Positions 7,988 to 16,225 of a stretch of DNA of 48,358 nt are shown here, piece by piece (the first letter of the stretch is position 1; every line of letters starts with the position of its first letter). The stretch comes from Chthonomonas calidirosea (GTDB lineage: Bacteria > Armatimonadota > Chthonomonadetes > Chthonomonadales > Chthonomonadaceae). The notes below the pieces were generated by a model. The model did not search any database. It was not told where the DNA came from and saw nothing but the letters and a program-made list of their open reading frames with translations. Location: NCBI GenBank assembly GCA_945878775.1, contig CAMCUQ010000004.1, positions 1-48,358 of the forward strand. Reading direction: 5' to 3'. A program made the translations under genes and the position numbers.

Positions 7988-8820
7988 GGTGCAACCGCCT
8001 TCACCGAGCCATCAGCATAAAGAATAAAGTTCTTCTCTGTATGCCGTCCCTGTTTCGGCAGGCTCACATTCGCATCAGCAGCACTCTTATCCAGCGTTGA
8101 AGAATCGTATATCAACGGAGTGTTCGCGGCATTTGGCATCTGATCTAGCGGTTTCCCCTCCAGCTTCAGAGGTTTCTCCGCAAGCGTTGCGTTATAGGCA
8201 TAGCCATATCTCTCATCGGAGCCGTTTGAAACGCTAGGGCAATGGAGCCAACTATTCTTCGTCACCTTTGACACAAGATCGGTATTCTCCATCCAACTCT
8301 TTGCGGGTGGCAACGCATCCCAATCCTGAACATAAAATTTCAGCGCGGTATAGAGGCTCTTCAGGTTCTCTTCGCAGGTCTGTTTGTCTTTTGGCTCATC
8401 CTTTGCGGAACCGCTGTTCTCTATCCCAACCTCTTTTGCCACAGCCGCCAATTCCAACCCCTTAGAGCGAACAAATCCAAGCAACAGCGCGATAACAAGA
8501 AAGGTCAAAAAGGTGTTCAAGCCCCAAATGCCGCCCCCACTCTTTCGCTTTCTACCAACACCTATCCCCCCCATCATCGCAACACACAACACCACATCAA
8601 AGATAACCGCCACAATGAGAACCGCGTCCCCTATCTGATGGCGTAGCAACACTCCTGCTACCAAAAACAGCGAAGAGAGCAGAGAACCCCCGATCAGCAA
8701 AGCCCGCTCTTGAAGAGAGCCTACTCTTGTGCTTGCACCAGCATAAACCCCTGCGCTAAACAGTACCAAACTGAGCGCAGTTATCAGCCCAATGCCTAAA
8801 TAGAGATACTTCGCGATCAA
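7984..8820 (-). CDS. four-helix membrane protein with a DUF1559/pseudopilin-like C-terminal domain
   Basis: 278 aa. Membrane helices are likely at about 5-25, 41-60, 66-88 and 99-117. The soluble remainder has the order of the C-terminal domain of bacterial pseudopilin-like proteins with the H-X9-DG hallmark: CEENLKSLYTALKFYVQDWD (about 149-168), LPPAKSW, a short HCPS, YGYAYN, and finally GRHTEKNFILYADGSVKAV. Those proteins normally begin with a single cleavable pilin helix; here that is replaced by a multi-helix module. The start is TTG at 8820, with GGGAG and GAGAG upstream; it is less certain than its neighbours. The stop overlaps the next start by ATGA. The role may be a membrane-anchored sensor or scaffold, which is inference. 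Confidence 0.75.
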   Translation of the reverse strand: MIAKYLYLGIGLITALSLVLFSAGVYAGASTRVGSLQERALLIGGSLLSSLFLVAGVLLRHQIGDAVLIVAVIFDVVLCVAMMGGIGVGRKRKSGGGIWGLNTFLTFLVIALLLGFVRSKGLELAAVAKEVGIENSGSAKDEPKDKQTCEENLKSLYTALKFYVQDWDALPPAKSWMENTDLVSKVTKNSWLHCPSVSNGSDERYGYAYNATLAEKPLKLEGKPLDQMPNAANTPLIYDSSTLDKSAADANVSLPKQGRHTEKNFILYADGSVKAVAP

Positions 8821-8904
8821 ACTCTCGTCACTCCCTCAGCCAAAACACAAGATAACCCTCTACCAAAACGGCGAAACAATTCGCTAGACTTTTATCTGCC
8901 TTGC

Positions 8905-8984
8905 CTCTCACTTCGTTGCCCTGTCTCCTATTGCAAGCCCTTCTCCCAAATTGGGTGTGGGGTGTCTAGCAGAAGGAGTGAGAG
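8905..8984 (-). repeat. nested inverted repeats in the gap between two cluster genes
   Basis: The widest gap inside the minus-strand cluster (8821-8991) holds matching arms: CTCTCACT at 8905-8912 with AGTGAGAG at 8977-8984, CCTTCT at 8939-8944 with AGAAGG at 8971-8976, and an inner CCCAAATTGGG at 8945-8955. The two right arms are contiguous and the left arms are 26 bases apart. The transcript could fold here and act as a partial terminator, an RNA-processing site or a stability element separating the transporter message from the downstream genes. No T-run follows, so a simple intrinsic terminator is doubtful. Confidence 0.4.
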
Positions 8985-8991
8985 CAAGCAC

Positions 8992-11052
8992 CTAGAACGG
9001 CAGATAGTTCACCGACTTCGCGATAAGAGCCAACGCGATCGCTGCCATCGCAATAAGCCCCGTTCCACACGAAAAGCCTGCGAGCAAAACGGGCGTATAT
9101 TTGCGCCAGTTATCTAGCCCAAACCGAGTGGCAAAATACTTTCGACCCAGCCAAGCCCCAATAAATGTCGGAATGACATCGTGCGGAAACGCGCCAGAGC
9201 CTCCAATAAACCCGTAGAAAAACAGTTCCGGTGCATGCAACGCCTTGATAGCACCAAATAGAAGCAGACCTACCGCCATTCCTCCCCCAATGCGTGGGAA
9301 GTTAATCGCCTCACGCACCCAAGTGATACTACTATCTGGGCGGTTGATGGTGTTGAACATCGCTTGGAAAGTGGCGTGAATGGGCCAAAACTTCTGTGCG
9401 TAAGGGTGTTGCCCCGAAGGTATTTGGCTCGTGTGCCAGAAGAATGCCCAGAAGACAAAACTCGCCACCATGATGATTGGGAACATGATCAGTTCCACCT
9501 TCACCACGCTTGTGAACTTGGTTCCGGTCAATTCCACCTCACGGAATTTCTGTGCAAAAGCTCCGAAATCGTTTAAGGGGATAGGGGCGTACCATATATC
9601 GGCATACGGATACCCCGATTTCATGATCGAGACCTCCTTCAAGAACGGAAAGCTCACGCCCGTCCCTGTAAGTCCGATCATACGCGCCGAAACATACGAG
9701 TTGATGGGAGACCAGATCAAACCATAAAAGACCAATAGCCCAAGTAGCATGGAGGGTGGGAAATGCTTATTCCCCGCAACAGAGTTGGGTCCAATGCTAA
9801 TGAGGAAGTAACACAAAAAGATGTAGATGGTCGAGACCGTGAGCCAGATAGTTGCAGGAATCCAGAGCGGAAGGTCTCCACGCCCTTTTGGAGTCTTTAA
9901 CATCATACCACGGTTGCGGTTCGCCTCTCGAATATTCTTAAATGCCCGGATCACTTGCCAGATTCCGATCACAGCCACCGAAAGTTGAAGCCCAATTCCA
10001 ATCGAAATCCAGAACTTAATGTCCGTCGTTTGCTTCGTGATAACCGCATCCATACCCGGTGTCCAACCGCTCGAAATCGATTCACCAAACGCCCCAAAGT
10101 GTTGTAGGAACGGAGCCAAAACGACACGACAAAGCAAAGAGCCTGCCAAAGACCCCTGCACAATATGGTAGGGGATCACAAAGCCGGTCAGCACCTTGGT
10201 AATGTCGCCAGAGATACCCGTCACTGCGCCCGGCAGAATACTCTCTGTATTGATTGTCATGTCGAAGAACGGGATCGGGATGAGAGTGAAAGACTTATTA
10301 AACACAACGCCCGTAAAGACAGGAACGGCGATATAGAAAAACCCAAAGATCAAGCCGATGACGGTTCCAATCGAGAAGACACGCCACCGCCACGACTCCT
10401 CCTTACTCGCCGCCTCTGCCAATGCCGTCGCGCCGGAAGCTGCAACCGGAGCCATGGGGAAAGGTAATTTCTCAATATCGGACGTGACGCGGAACAGAAA
10501 GTAGCCCGCGCTCATCCAGTTCAACCGGCTCATGACCTCGTTAAACAGCATAAGGCAAATGGGCCACAGCCACGCCCTATCGATAAAGGTGCGGTTGATG
10601 AGTGCCGTAGAGCCAGCCGGAGGAACCACCCAAGACGGTATATCTGCGGCAATAACACTCGCCTGCGGGCTTTGAATAAAATATTGGTTCCAGATCAGAT
10701 ACCCAAAGGGTCCGCCGGAGATACCTCTATCTGCCCAAATGCCCGTAAGAGCCGCCGCCACATAGTAGAGAATATATATCTCCTGGCGACGCATCGGCAG
10801 GAAGGAACGACGCATGATCTCGGCAAAAAGGACAATCGTCACCCATTCGGCAGCGGGTCCCAAACCTTGTCCCGCCACCAAGCCGAGATACAACGCACCG
10901 GGAAGCATGATAAACCCGACAAAGAGTGCACCAATAACCGTCTTGATGCTGGTTCCCTCTTGGAATTGGGCTTCTGTACTCTCGTCGCCCTCTTCGCGGG
11001 TCTCTTCCTCGACCATTTCCCTTAATCGCGCAATCTCATTCTCTTCTGCCAC
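8992..11052 (-). CDS. OPT-like oligopeptide transporter family protein
   Basis: 686 aa integral membrane protein with about 14-16 hydrophobic segments and an acidic cytosolic N-terminus (about 1-35). The layout resembles the OPT/YSL family of proton-coupled peptide or metal-chelate transporters: GALFVGFIMLPGALYLGLVAG near the start, LPFPMAPVAASGATALAE (about 195-212, like the FP...A.A motif of OPT proteins), and glycine-rich pairs near the C-terminus (GGGMAVGLLLFGA, GFIGGSGAFPHD). The start is GTG at 11052. It follows the M28-FtsX gene by 51 bases, so uptake of peptide products or export linked to that complex is possible. OPT membership is inferred from layout; the transported substrate is unknown. 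Confidence 0.75.
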   Translation of the reverse strand: MAEENEIARLREMVEEETREEGDESTEAQFQEGTSIKTVIGALFVGFIMLPGALYLGLVAGQGLGPAAEWVTIVLFAEIMRRSFLPMRRQEIYILYYVAAALTGIWADRGISGGPFGYLIWNQYFIQSPQASVIAADIPSWVVPPAGSTALINRTFIDRAWLWPICLMLFNEVMSRLNWMSAGYFLFRVTSDIEKLPFPMAPVAASGATALAEAASKEESWRWRVFSIGTVIGLIFGFFYIAVPVFTGVVFNKSFTLIPIPFFDMTINTESILPGAVTGISGDITKVLTGFVIPYHIVQGSLAGSLLCRVVLAPFLQHFGAFGESISSGWTPGMDAVITKQTTDIKFWISIGIGLQLSVAVIGIWQVIRAFKNIREANRNRGMMLKTPKGRGDLPLWIPATIWLTVSTIYIFLCYFLISIGPNSVAGNKHFPPSMLLGLLVFYGLIWSPINSYVSARMIGLTGTGVSFPFLKEVSIMKSGYPYADIWYAPIPLNDFGAFAQKFREVELTGTKFTSVVKVELIMFPIIMVASFVFWAFFWHTSQIPSGQHPYAQKFWPIHATFQAMFNTINRPDSSITWVREAINFPRIGGGMAVGLLLFGAIKALHAPELFFYGFIGGSGAFPHDVIPTFIGAWLGRKYFATRFGLDNWRKYTPVLLAGFSCGTGLIAMAAIALALIAKSVNYLPF

Positions 11053-11103
11053 GCTCCGGCTTCTCCCTTCTCAAACCACTGCAAAAGTTCACTCACCCAC
11101 CCC

Positions 11104-14100
11104 TTAGGCAGGTTGTATCCCTTCAGAACTCGGCTTAATCTCTTCTTGGCGGACATACCGATCCCGATCCGACTGCTTCAGTGTGCGCCAGATCAAGAAC
11201 TGCTTCCGCAACGTATTCAGGAAGCGGCGATTAACCCGTTTCCAGTTCGAGATGTCTCCCGACTCACGGTCAATAAGCAATTTTATTTCAAAGACATCGA
11301 GTGCCTCCGTAGGAGTCGTCTCAATAGCAACACGTTGCGAGACACCCAAGTCAAACGGAGCCAGCCACGTCATACACTGAATGCGGAAAGCCTTCCCATA
11401 CGTATGGTCAAACTCGGATGCCTCCACATTCTGCGTCACAAAGTCTCCAATACTGTACTCCTCATAGGCTTGGAACCACTCCCCAAGGAACGCATTCAAT
11501 GCAAACGCCTGATCCCCTGTCACCGCAAAGGGAAGAGGAACCACCCAGTGGTCTCCGTCGGGATCGGGAACGCGCCAACCGCGCTCGGAGGCGGGAGTTG
11601 CAACCTCAGACGCCTTCCGTGCCGGATAGAGCGTAGAGAGCAAGACGACTGCAACCACAATCAGAGTCGTCAAGACCGCGCTCACACTGGAGAAGTTTAG
11701 ATAGAGGTCGGGGAGCCAACCAGTGAGGACTAGCAGTTTACTCGCCGCCTGTCCCAAGAGGTATCCTGCCACGGAGCCAAACACCGCATAGACCAATGCT
11801 TCCGCCATGAAGAGCATACCAATATGGGAAGGAGCCAGACCGATGGAGGAGAAAATATGAATCTCCTTGACCCGCTCGAACACAGAACCAAGCATTGTGT
11901 TTAGGACGATGAGCGCAGCAATCAGAATCGGGAAGAAGATCAATTCCAACCCGCGTCCAGAGGTGGAGGCGATGGAGGAGAATCGTTCGATCTTGCCCCG
12001 TTTTGAAGGATCGGTTGCATTCGGGTCTTCAATGCGCCCTGCGTAGAGGTTCAGTCCAAGACGGTGCATCAGCGGATTCAGGCGATCCATGACCATCTTC
12101 GGATTACCAAAATCGATGCCGATAGATCGAATCTCCGCGCCCAAGTTTGTCGCCGTCTGATAAGGAATGAAGAAGACCATATCCGGTTCAAGGTGAGTGT
12201 ACTCCTTAAAGCCCTGATCGTTCCCACCTCCACCCCGGTTGTTCTTGTTCATCGAGATAAAGTCAACTGGCGTCAAAATCTCGTTGTCGAGGTCCGCTAT
12301 CTCTTTCAACCTTTGCGAATCCAGAATCCCGATAACAGTGTATTCCACGCCACTATAGAGAATCTTCGCTTTTCCCACATCCGCCGTATCGATTCTCAAT
12401 ACGCTTGCCATAGCATCAGGGATCAGAATCGTGTAGACATCTCCGGGCTTGAACCAGCGTCCAACCGGTTTACCCTTATCGTCGGTCAGGAGAGCCTCTT
12501 CCATTCGAGAGAGACGCGCCTCCGATTCTGAAAAACCACACAACGCCTTCGCCTCGTACTGTCGGTCTGCACGCTTAAGGGTCAAAAACGACTGCTCACC
12601 CAGCTGGGTTCCAAAGAACCAAGCACGTGGAGCAACAGCGTGTTCTCGTCCAAACTCATCTGCCAACAGGCGATAAGCAGGCTCTTGGAGAGGGTCCCAC
12701 ATGGCGGTACGGATCATGATGCCGTTATAGCGGGGCCCTCGATCACTCGGAGCCGGAACCTGATTGAAGCGCATCGTCTGAACCACAGAGGTAAACGAAA
12801 GCACGGTAAAAGTGAGCAAGACGAGGGTGACACAGGTGAGGAAGGTTCGCGCCTTACGTCGGCGCATATTGGAGATACCCAGATTGAACGCCGCCACAGC
12901 CACAGAGACACGCCCAATATCCGCCTTGTGTATTCCGCCAGAACTCTGGTTCATCTGCTTTATCTGCTCTTCAAACTTACCACCGATTAGCCCGATAACG
13001 ATGACCGAAAGAGCCAACATTACAAACGCCAAGAGGACGATAATGGGACTCATCGTGATTTCAAAGGCGGGGTGTATCTGTTGGAAGATCAAGAAGATAA
13101 CGAGGAATATGCCGGCAGCCACGCTCAGCTGTCGCTTCAGGTCGTAGAATCCCCAGAGCAAACGTTCGGCAAAGTAGGCAAAAGGCAAGAGCAACGCAAG
13201 GTAGAAGAGAACTCCCTGCACAACGTCCATTGCAGTGCGTTGCACATCAGGGTATGCACGGCTCTCTAGTCCCCACGCCTCTCTTGAATAGGCATCAAAT
13301 TTCTCCCAGTCCTTCTCCGCACGTGCCTTTTTAGAGAGTTCAATCGCCTGTCGCGCACGGTTGTGAAGCCCTGAAACCCCTTCATCACTCGCCATATCCA
13401 AAATGCGGTACTTGGCGAGACGTTGCATTCGGTAATCGTCCAGCTTCCACATATCCTCTGCCACATGGAGAGCCGTATCGTAAATTGCTCCAGAACGCGC
13501 TATCTCTTCCGCTCCAGCGAGCACTTTCTCCTCTGCCTGCCCTTTCATTTCGGAGTGTTGTTGATCCTTTACACTCCCCTTCACCAGATACCCCATGCCC
13601 TCCGGCGCAAAATCGGGGTCATTCTTCTTATTGAAGGGATCGTTCGCGTCATAACGGGAGTTGATCAAGAGCAGGCGAATATTTGCGGGTCCATTGGTCA
13701 TAGACAGCTTCAGGCGTGTGCCAGGCTCCGAAAAGATAACCGCCACATCCTCTACATAAGAACCTACGAGGCGGGGATCGAGAGGATCGAGGGCGTAGCC
13801 AAACATACGAGGCTCGCCATTACTCTTTCCCTCATAAATATCCACCCCATTCAACGCACGAAGCGACTGTTGATCCACAAGGTCATAAACCGCTGTCGCC
13901 ACACACTTAAAGACGATGATAGGAGTCTCTTTGAGTGCCGTCGTCACCATCACATCCAGCGGCGCGTTACGCGCACCAGAAACCCCCAAATCGGGTGCAA
14001 AATCGATCTCACCACGCTCATCCAAATGGTAGGAGGCGATAGTGACAGGCTTATTGGTTCCATATGCAGTCAGTGGGGCGACCCCGTGAAACGCAAAGAA

Positions 14101-15879
14101 ATTCTCCTCCCCTTGCGCCGCCTGCACCATATTGCCTCGAACTCCCATAAACGATTTGTTGCGGTTCCGAACCACGACAAGGGAGTTTCTCAAATGCTCA
14201 TCCGAGTTCGCAATAAAGGATTTGCGCGGGTTAAAGAGTTGTACACGCCCTTGTAGCGTGGAGAAACCACCTTGCAACGCCATGCGCGACCACTTCGAGG
14301 GGTCTGCAATGGGCATACGTTGCATCTTAATATCGCCCGGTGCGTTCGTATCAGTAACGATGTGCCACAACAGACAGTTGATCAGTTTTACTTGTTGTGC
14401 GAGGTTAGCGATATTGGTTTTTTCAGGACGATCAAAGGGGGTATCGACAGAGTTACGGCTATCATCTGTGGAGGCAAATGTGATCCCATTCCCTCCTGCC
14501 ATAGAGACGACCTCTCCATCGAATGCAGGGCGTCCTGAGATGAAGTTCCGCCAGTTTTTACCGTCAACGGGATTGACTCCATCGTTAAAGTACCGCTTAA
14601 AGTTAAAGCCAAGCACGTTGCCGACTTTTTCGGCATTTTCTCGACACACCCGCGCAATATCGCTAAAGCGTCCCTGAATGTCCTCACGATAGTCGTAGAA
14701 CCAACCCTTATAAAACACCCCAAAGGAGCGTGTCTGACTGGTCAGATCGAGGCTCACCCAAAGGTAGATGTTCTTGACAGGGTTTGCCTTCTTCTGGAAC
14801 CAGCCGGCAGGCTGCCACTCTTCCATGTGCTTTTCAATAAACTCTCGCACTCCGAGGAGGGCTTGGAAGTGGGCACTCGTTGCGACAAAGAGCATAGTAC
14901 GCTTGGGGCGGTTCGCTTTGAAGGCGCGTATCGTCTCCAACATACCTGCAAGCCCGCACGCGCTCTCGGCTCCGGGAGCAAGGGAAGGAACCACAGAGAT
15001 CGAATCGTAGTAACACTGAACCACGATGATCTGATCCTTCAAAACAGGATCGCTGCCTTGAATCCAGCCAGAGATATTTTTCGCTTTTCGGGTCTGCCAC
15101 GGCATATCACAATGGAGAGTCACCTGCGGAGGGCGTCCACCTGCACAAGCGGCAAGCAGAGGAGCTGCCTCTTTTTGGGTGATATAGAAGCGGGGAATTC
15201 GGATCGGGATGGAGATGAACTTGGCTTCCGCCTCACCGCGCATAGTATTGTCCGGCGCAACGAAGATTACCGCCTTAGCCCCCAGACGGGGAGCGTTCAT
15301 CCACTCTGAGGCACAGTTAAAATCGACGAGGACAATCGAGCCATCGACATCTTTGCCGTTGAAGTTGCGAATTTTGCCATCACGCACATAGATGAGGGGA
15401 CCCGTAAGCCCTTCGGCGGGAAGCATGGAGGTTCGAACAAGATTGGGCCACAGGGGATACATACGAAAAGCTTTGGCTTGTGCACCAAAACGCCCTCCCG
15501 GAGCCACAGTGATCGTTGCTCCTTTGCTAGCGTCTTCTACACCCGGATCATAGGGAACGGAGACATTGAAGTCATCGACAAGAACGTTCTCTAAGCCCAA
15601 CGAGCGGAACTGTTGTTCTACATAGGCACCTGCTTTCGCATCTCCCGGATAGCCAGCGATACGAGAGCCGAAACCGGCAAGGGTATCGACAGTCGCACGG
15701 AGGTTGTTGGTATTGACCAGTCCGCTAAACTTGCGGTAGTTGGCGGCACGTGTGTCCGCCGCTTGGTCAGCCCGACTCGTTCCATGTCCTATCCAAAGGC
15801 ACACGAACACCATAAGAGCAACAAAGATACCAGTACGCCAACTCCGGCGCACTGGAAAATGCAACCCATCACAAGGCAT
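11104..15879 (-). CDS. M28-like pseudopeptidase fused to an FtsX-type ABC permease
   Basis: 1591 aa. An N-terminal signal anchor (about 17-33) precedes an M28-like ectodomain with a PA-type insertion (about 50-510), then a beta-rich ectodomain to about 880. Next come three hydrophobic helices (about 888-965), an FtsX-type first helix (about 1010-1033) with a periplasmic core to about 1305, the last three FtsX helices (about 1311-1331, 1356-1382, 1399-1418) with the ERVKEIHIFSSIGL coupling motif, and a 165-residue cytosolic tail. The zinc-site motifs look degenerate: HYDS has become YYDS (about 290-293), GADDNASG has become GAESACG, and the EE pair has become AHF (about 335-338). Peptide cleavage is therefore doubtful, and the ectodomain may bind rather than cut. 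It is the first gene of the cluster, downstream of the promoter at 16033. Confidence 0.85.
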   Translation of the reverse strand: MPCDGLHFPVRRSWRTGIFVALMVFVCLWIGHGTSRADQAADTRAANYRKFSGLVNTNNLRATVDTLAGFGSRIAGYPGDAKAGAYVEQQFRSLGLENVLVDDFNVSVPYDPGVEDASKGATITVAPGGRFGAQAKAFRMYPLWPNLVRTSMLPAEGLTGPLIYVRDGKIRNFNGKDVDGSIVLVDFNCASEWMNAPRLGAKAVIFVAPDNTMRGEAEAKFISIPIRIPRFYITQKEAAPLLAACAGGRPPQVTLHCDMPWQTRKAKNISGWIQGSDPVLKDQIIVVQCYYDSISVVPSLAPGAESACGLAGMLETIRAFKANRPKRTMLFVATSAHFQALLGVREFIEKHMEEWQPAGWFQKKANPVKNIYLWVSLDLTSQTRSFGVFYKGWFYDYREDIQGRFSDIARVCRENAEKVGNVLGFNFKRYFNDGVNPVDGKNWRNFISGRPAFDGEVVSMAGGNGITFASTDDSRNSVDTPFDRPEKTNIANLAQQVKLINCLLWHIVTDTNAPGDIKMQRMPIADPSKWSRMALQGGFSTLQGRVQLFNPRKSFIANSDEHLRNSLVVVRNRNKSFMGVRGNMVQAAQGEENFFAFHGVAPLTAYGTNKPVTIASYHLDERGEIDFAPDLGVSGARNAPLDVMVTTALKETPIIVFKCVATAVYDLVDQQSLRALNGVDIYEGKSNGEPRMFGYALDPLDPRLVGSYVEDVAVIFSEPGTRLKLSMTNGPANIRLLLINSRYDANDPFNKKNDPDFAPEGMGYLVKGSVKDQQHSEMKGQAEEKVLAGAEEIARSGAIYDTALHVAEDMWKLDDYRMQRLAKYRILDMASDEGVSGLHNRARQAIELSKKARAEKDWEKFDAYSREAWGLESRAYPDVQRTAMDVVQGVLFYLALLLPFAYFAERLLWGFYDLKRQLSVAAGIFLVIFLIFQQIHPAFEITMSPIIVLLAFVMLALSVIVIGLIGGKFEEQIKQMNQSSGGIHKADIGRVSVAVAAFNLGISNMRRRKARTFLTCVTLVLLTFTVLSFTSVVQTMRFNQVPAPSDRGPRYNGIMIRTAMWDPLQEPAYRLLADEFGREHAVAPRAWFFGTQLGEQSFLTLKRADRQYEAKALCGFSESEARLSRMEEALLTDDKGKPVGRWFKPGDVYTILIPDAMASVLRIDTADVGKAKILYSGVEYTVIGILDSQRLKEIADLDNEILTPVDFISMNKNNRGGGGNDQGFKEYTHLEPDMVFFIPYQTATNLGAEIRSIGIDFGNPKMVMDRLNPLMHRLGLNLYAGRIEDPNATDPSKRGKIERFSSIASTSGRGLELIFFPILIAALIVLNTMLGSVFERVKEIHIFSSIGLAPSHIGMLFMAEALVYAVFGSVAGYLLGQAASKLLVLTGWLPDLYLNFSSVSAVLTTLIVVAVVLLSTLYPARKASEVATPASERGWRVPDPDGDHWVVPLPFAVTGDQAFALNAFLGEWFQAYEEYSIGDFVTQNVEASEFDHTYGKAFRIQCMTWLAPFDLGVSQRVAIETTPTEALDVFEIKLLIDRESGDISNWKRVNRRFLNTLRKQFLIWRTLKQSDRDRYVRQEEIKPSSEGIQPA

Positions 15880-16032
15880 CTTCGGCTTCCCTTTCTTGAA
15901 GAAAAACGAAGTGTGGTAGGGCAGAGAGCCACCACCAAAACCGTTTTACTAAGGGCGGTTTAAATTTCGCAGACTTGAACACTGAAAGAGGTCTCTCATT
16001 TGTTCAGCAAAACGGGGGAATATTGCGTTCCC
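15880..16032 (-). other. leader region of the ten-gene minus-strand cluster
   Basis: Between the promoter and the first start codon there are about 150 bases of leader. It has a weak AAGGGAAG ribosome site before 15879 and a small imperfect inverted repeat around 15982-16007 (CTGAA...TTCAG flanking AGAG...CTCT). No known riboswitch class was recognised. The rest of the gap up to the nitrilase gene (16062-16225) holds nothing else I can support. Confidence 0.35.
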
Positions 16033-16061
16033 ATAATAACACAACTCACTACAAAAATCAA
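16033..16061 (-). promoter_or_regulatory. sigma70-like promoter for the cluster
   Basis: On the minus strand, TTGATT (16061-16056) and TATTAT (16038-16033) are separated by exactly 17 bases, close to the TTGACA/TATAAT consensus. Transcription should begin near 16026, which leaves a leader of about 147 bases before the ATG at 15879. It is the only strong promoter-like sequence I found before the ten-gene cluster. Confidence 0.6.
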
Positions 16062-16225
16062 CAACCCATTTGTAACAAACGGGTAGAACTGCGCTATATC
16101 CTCGTATTCCGTCAGGACAATGTAGAACAACTCCCTCTTCAGCCTACAAGCACCCCTTTTTCCGAGGTGTGATGCCTCAAAATTCAGTTTTTCAGGCTGG
16201 CATCTAAGGAATACTTACATCCCTT

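Noticed and set aside
15420-15440. tRNA T-loop-like GGTTCGAAC
   Set aside because: Lies inside the M28-FtsX coding frame and no acceptor or anticodon stem could be formed; a similar match near 41575 was dropped for the same reason.
16169-16204. Possible terminator after the nitrilase gene
   Set aside because: Stem is short with a large loop and no T-run follows on the minus strand.
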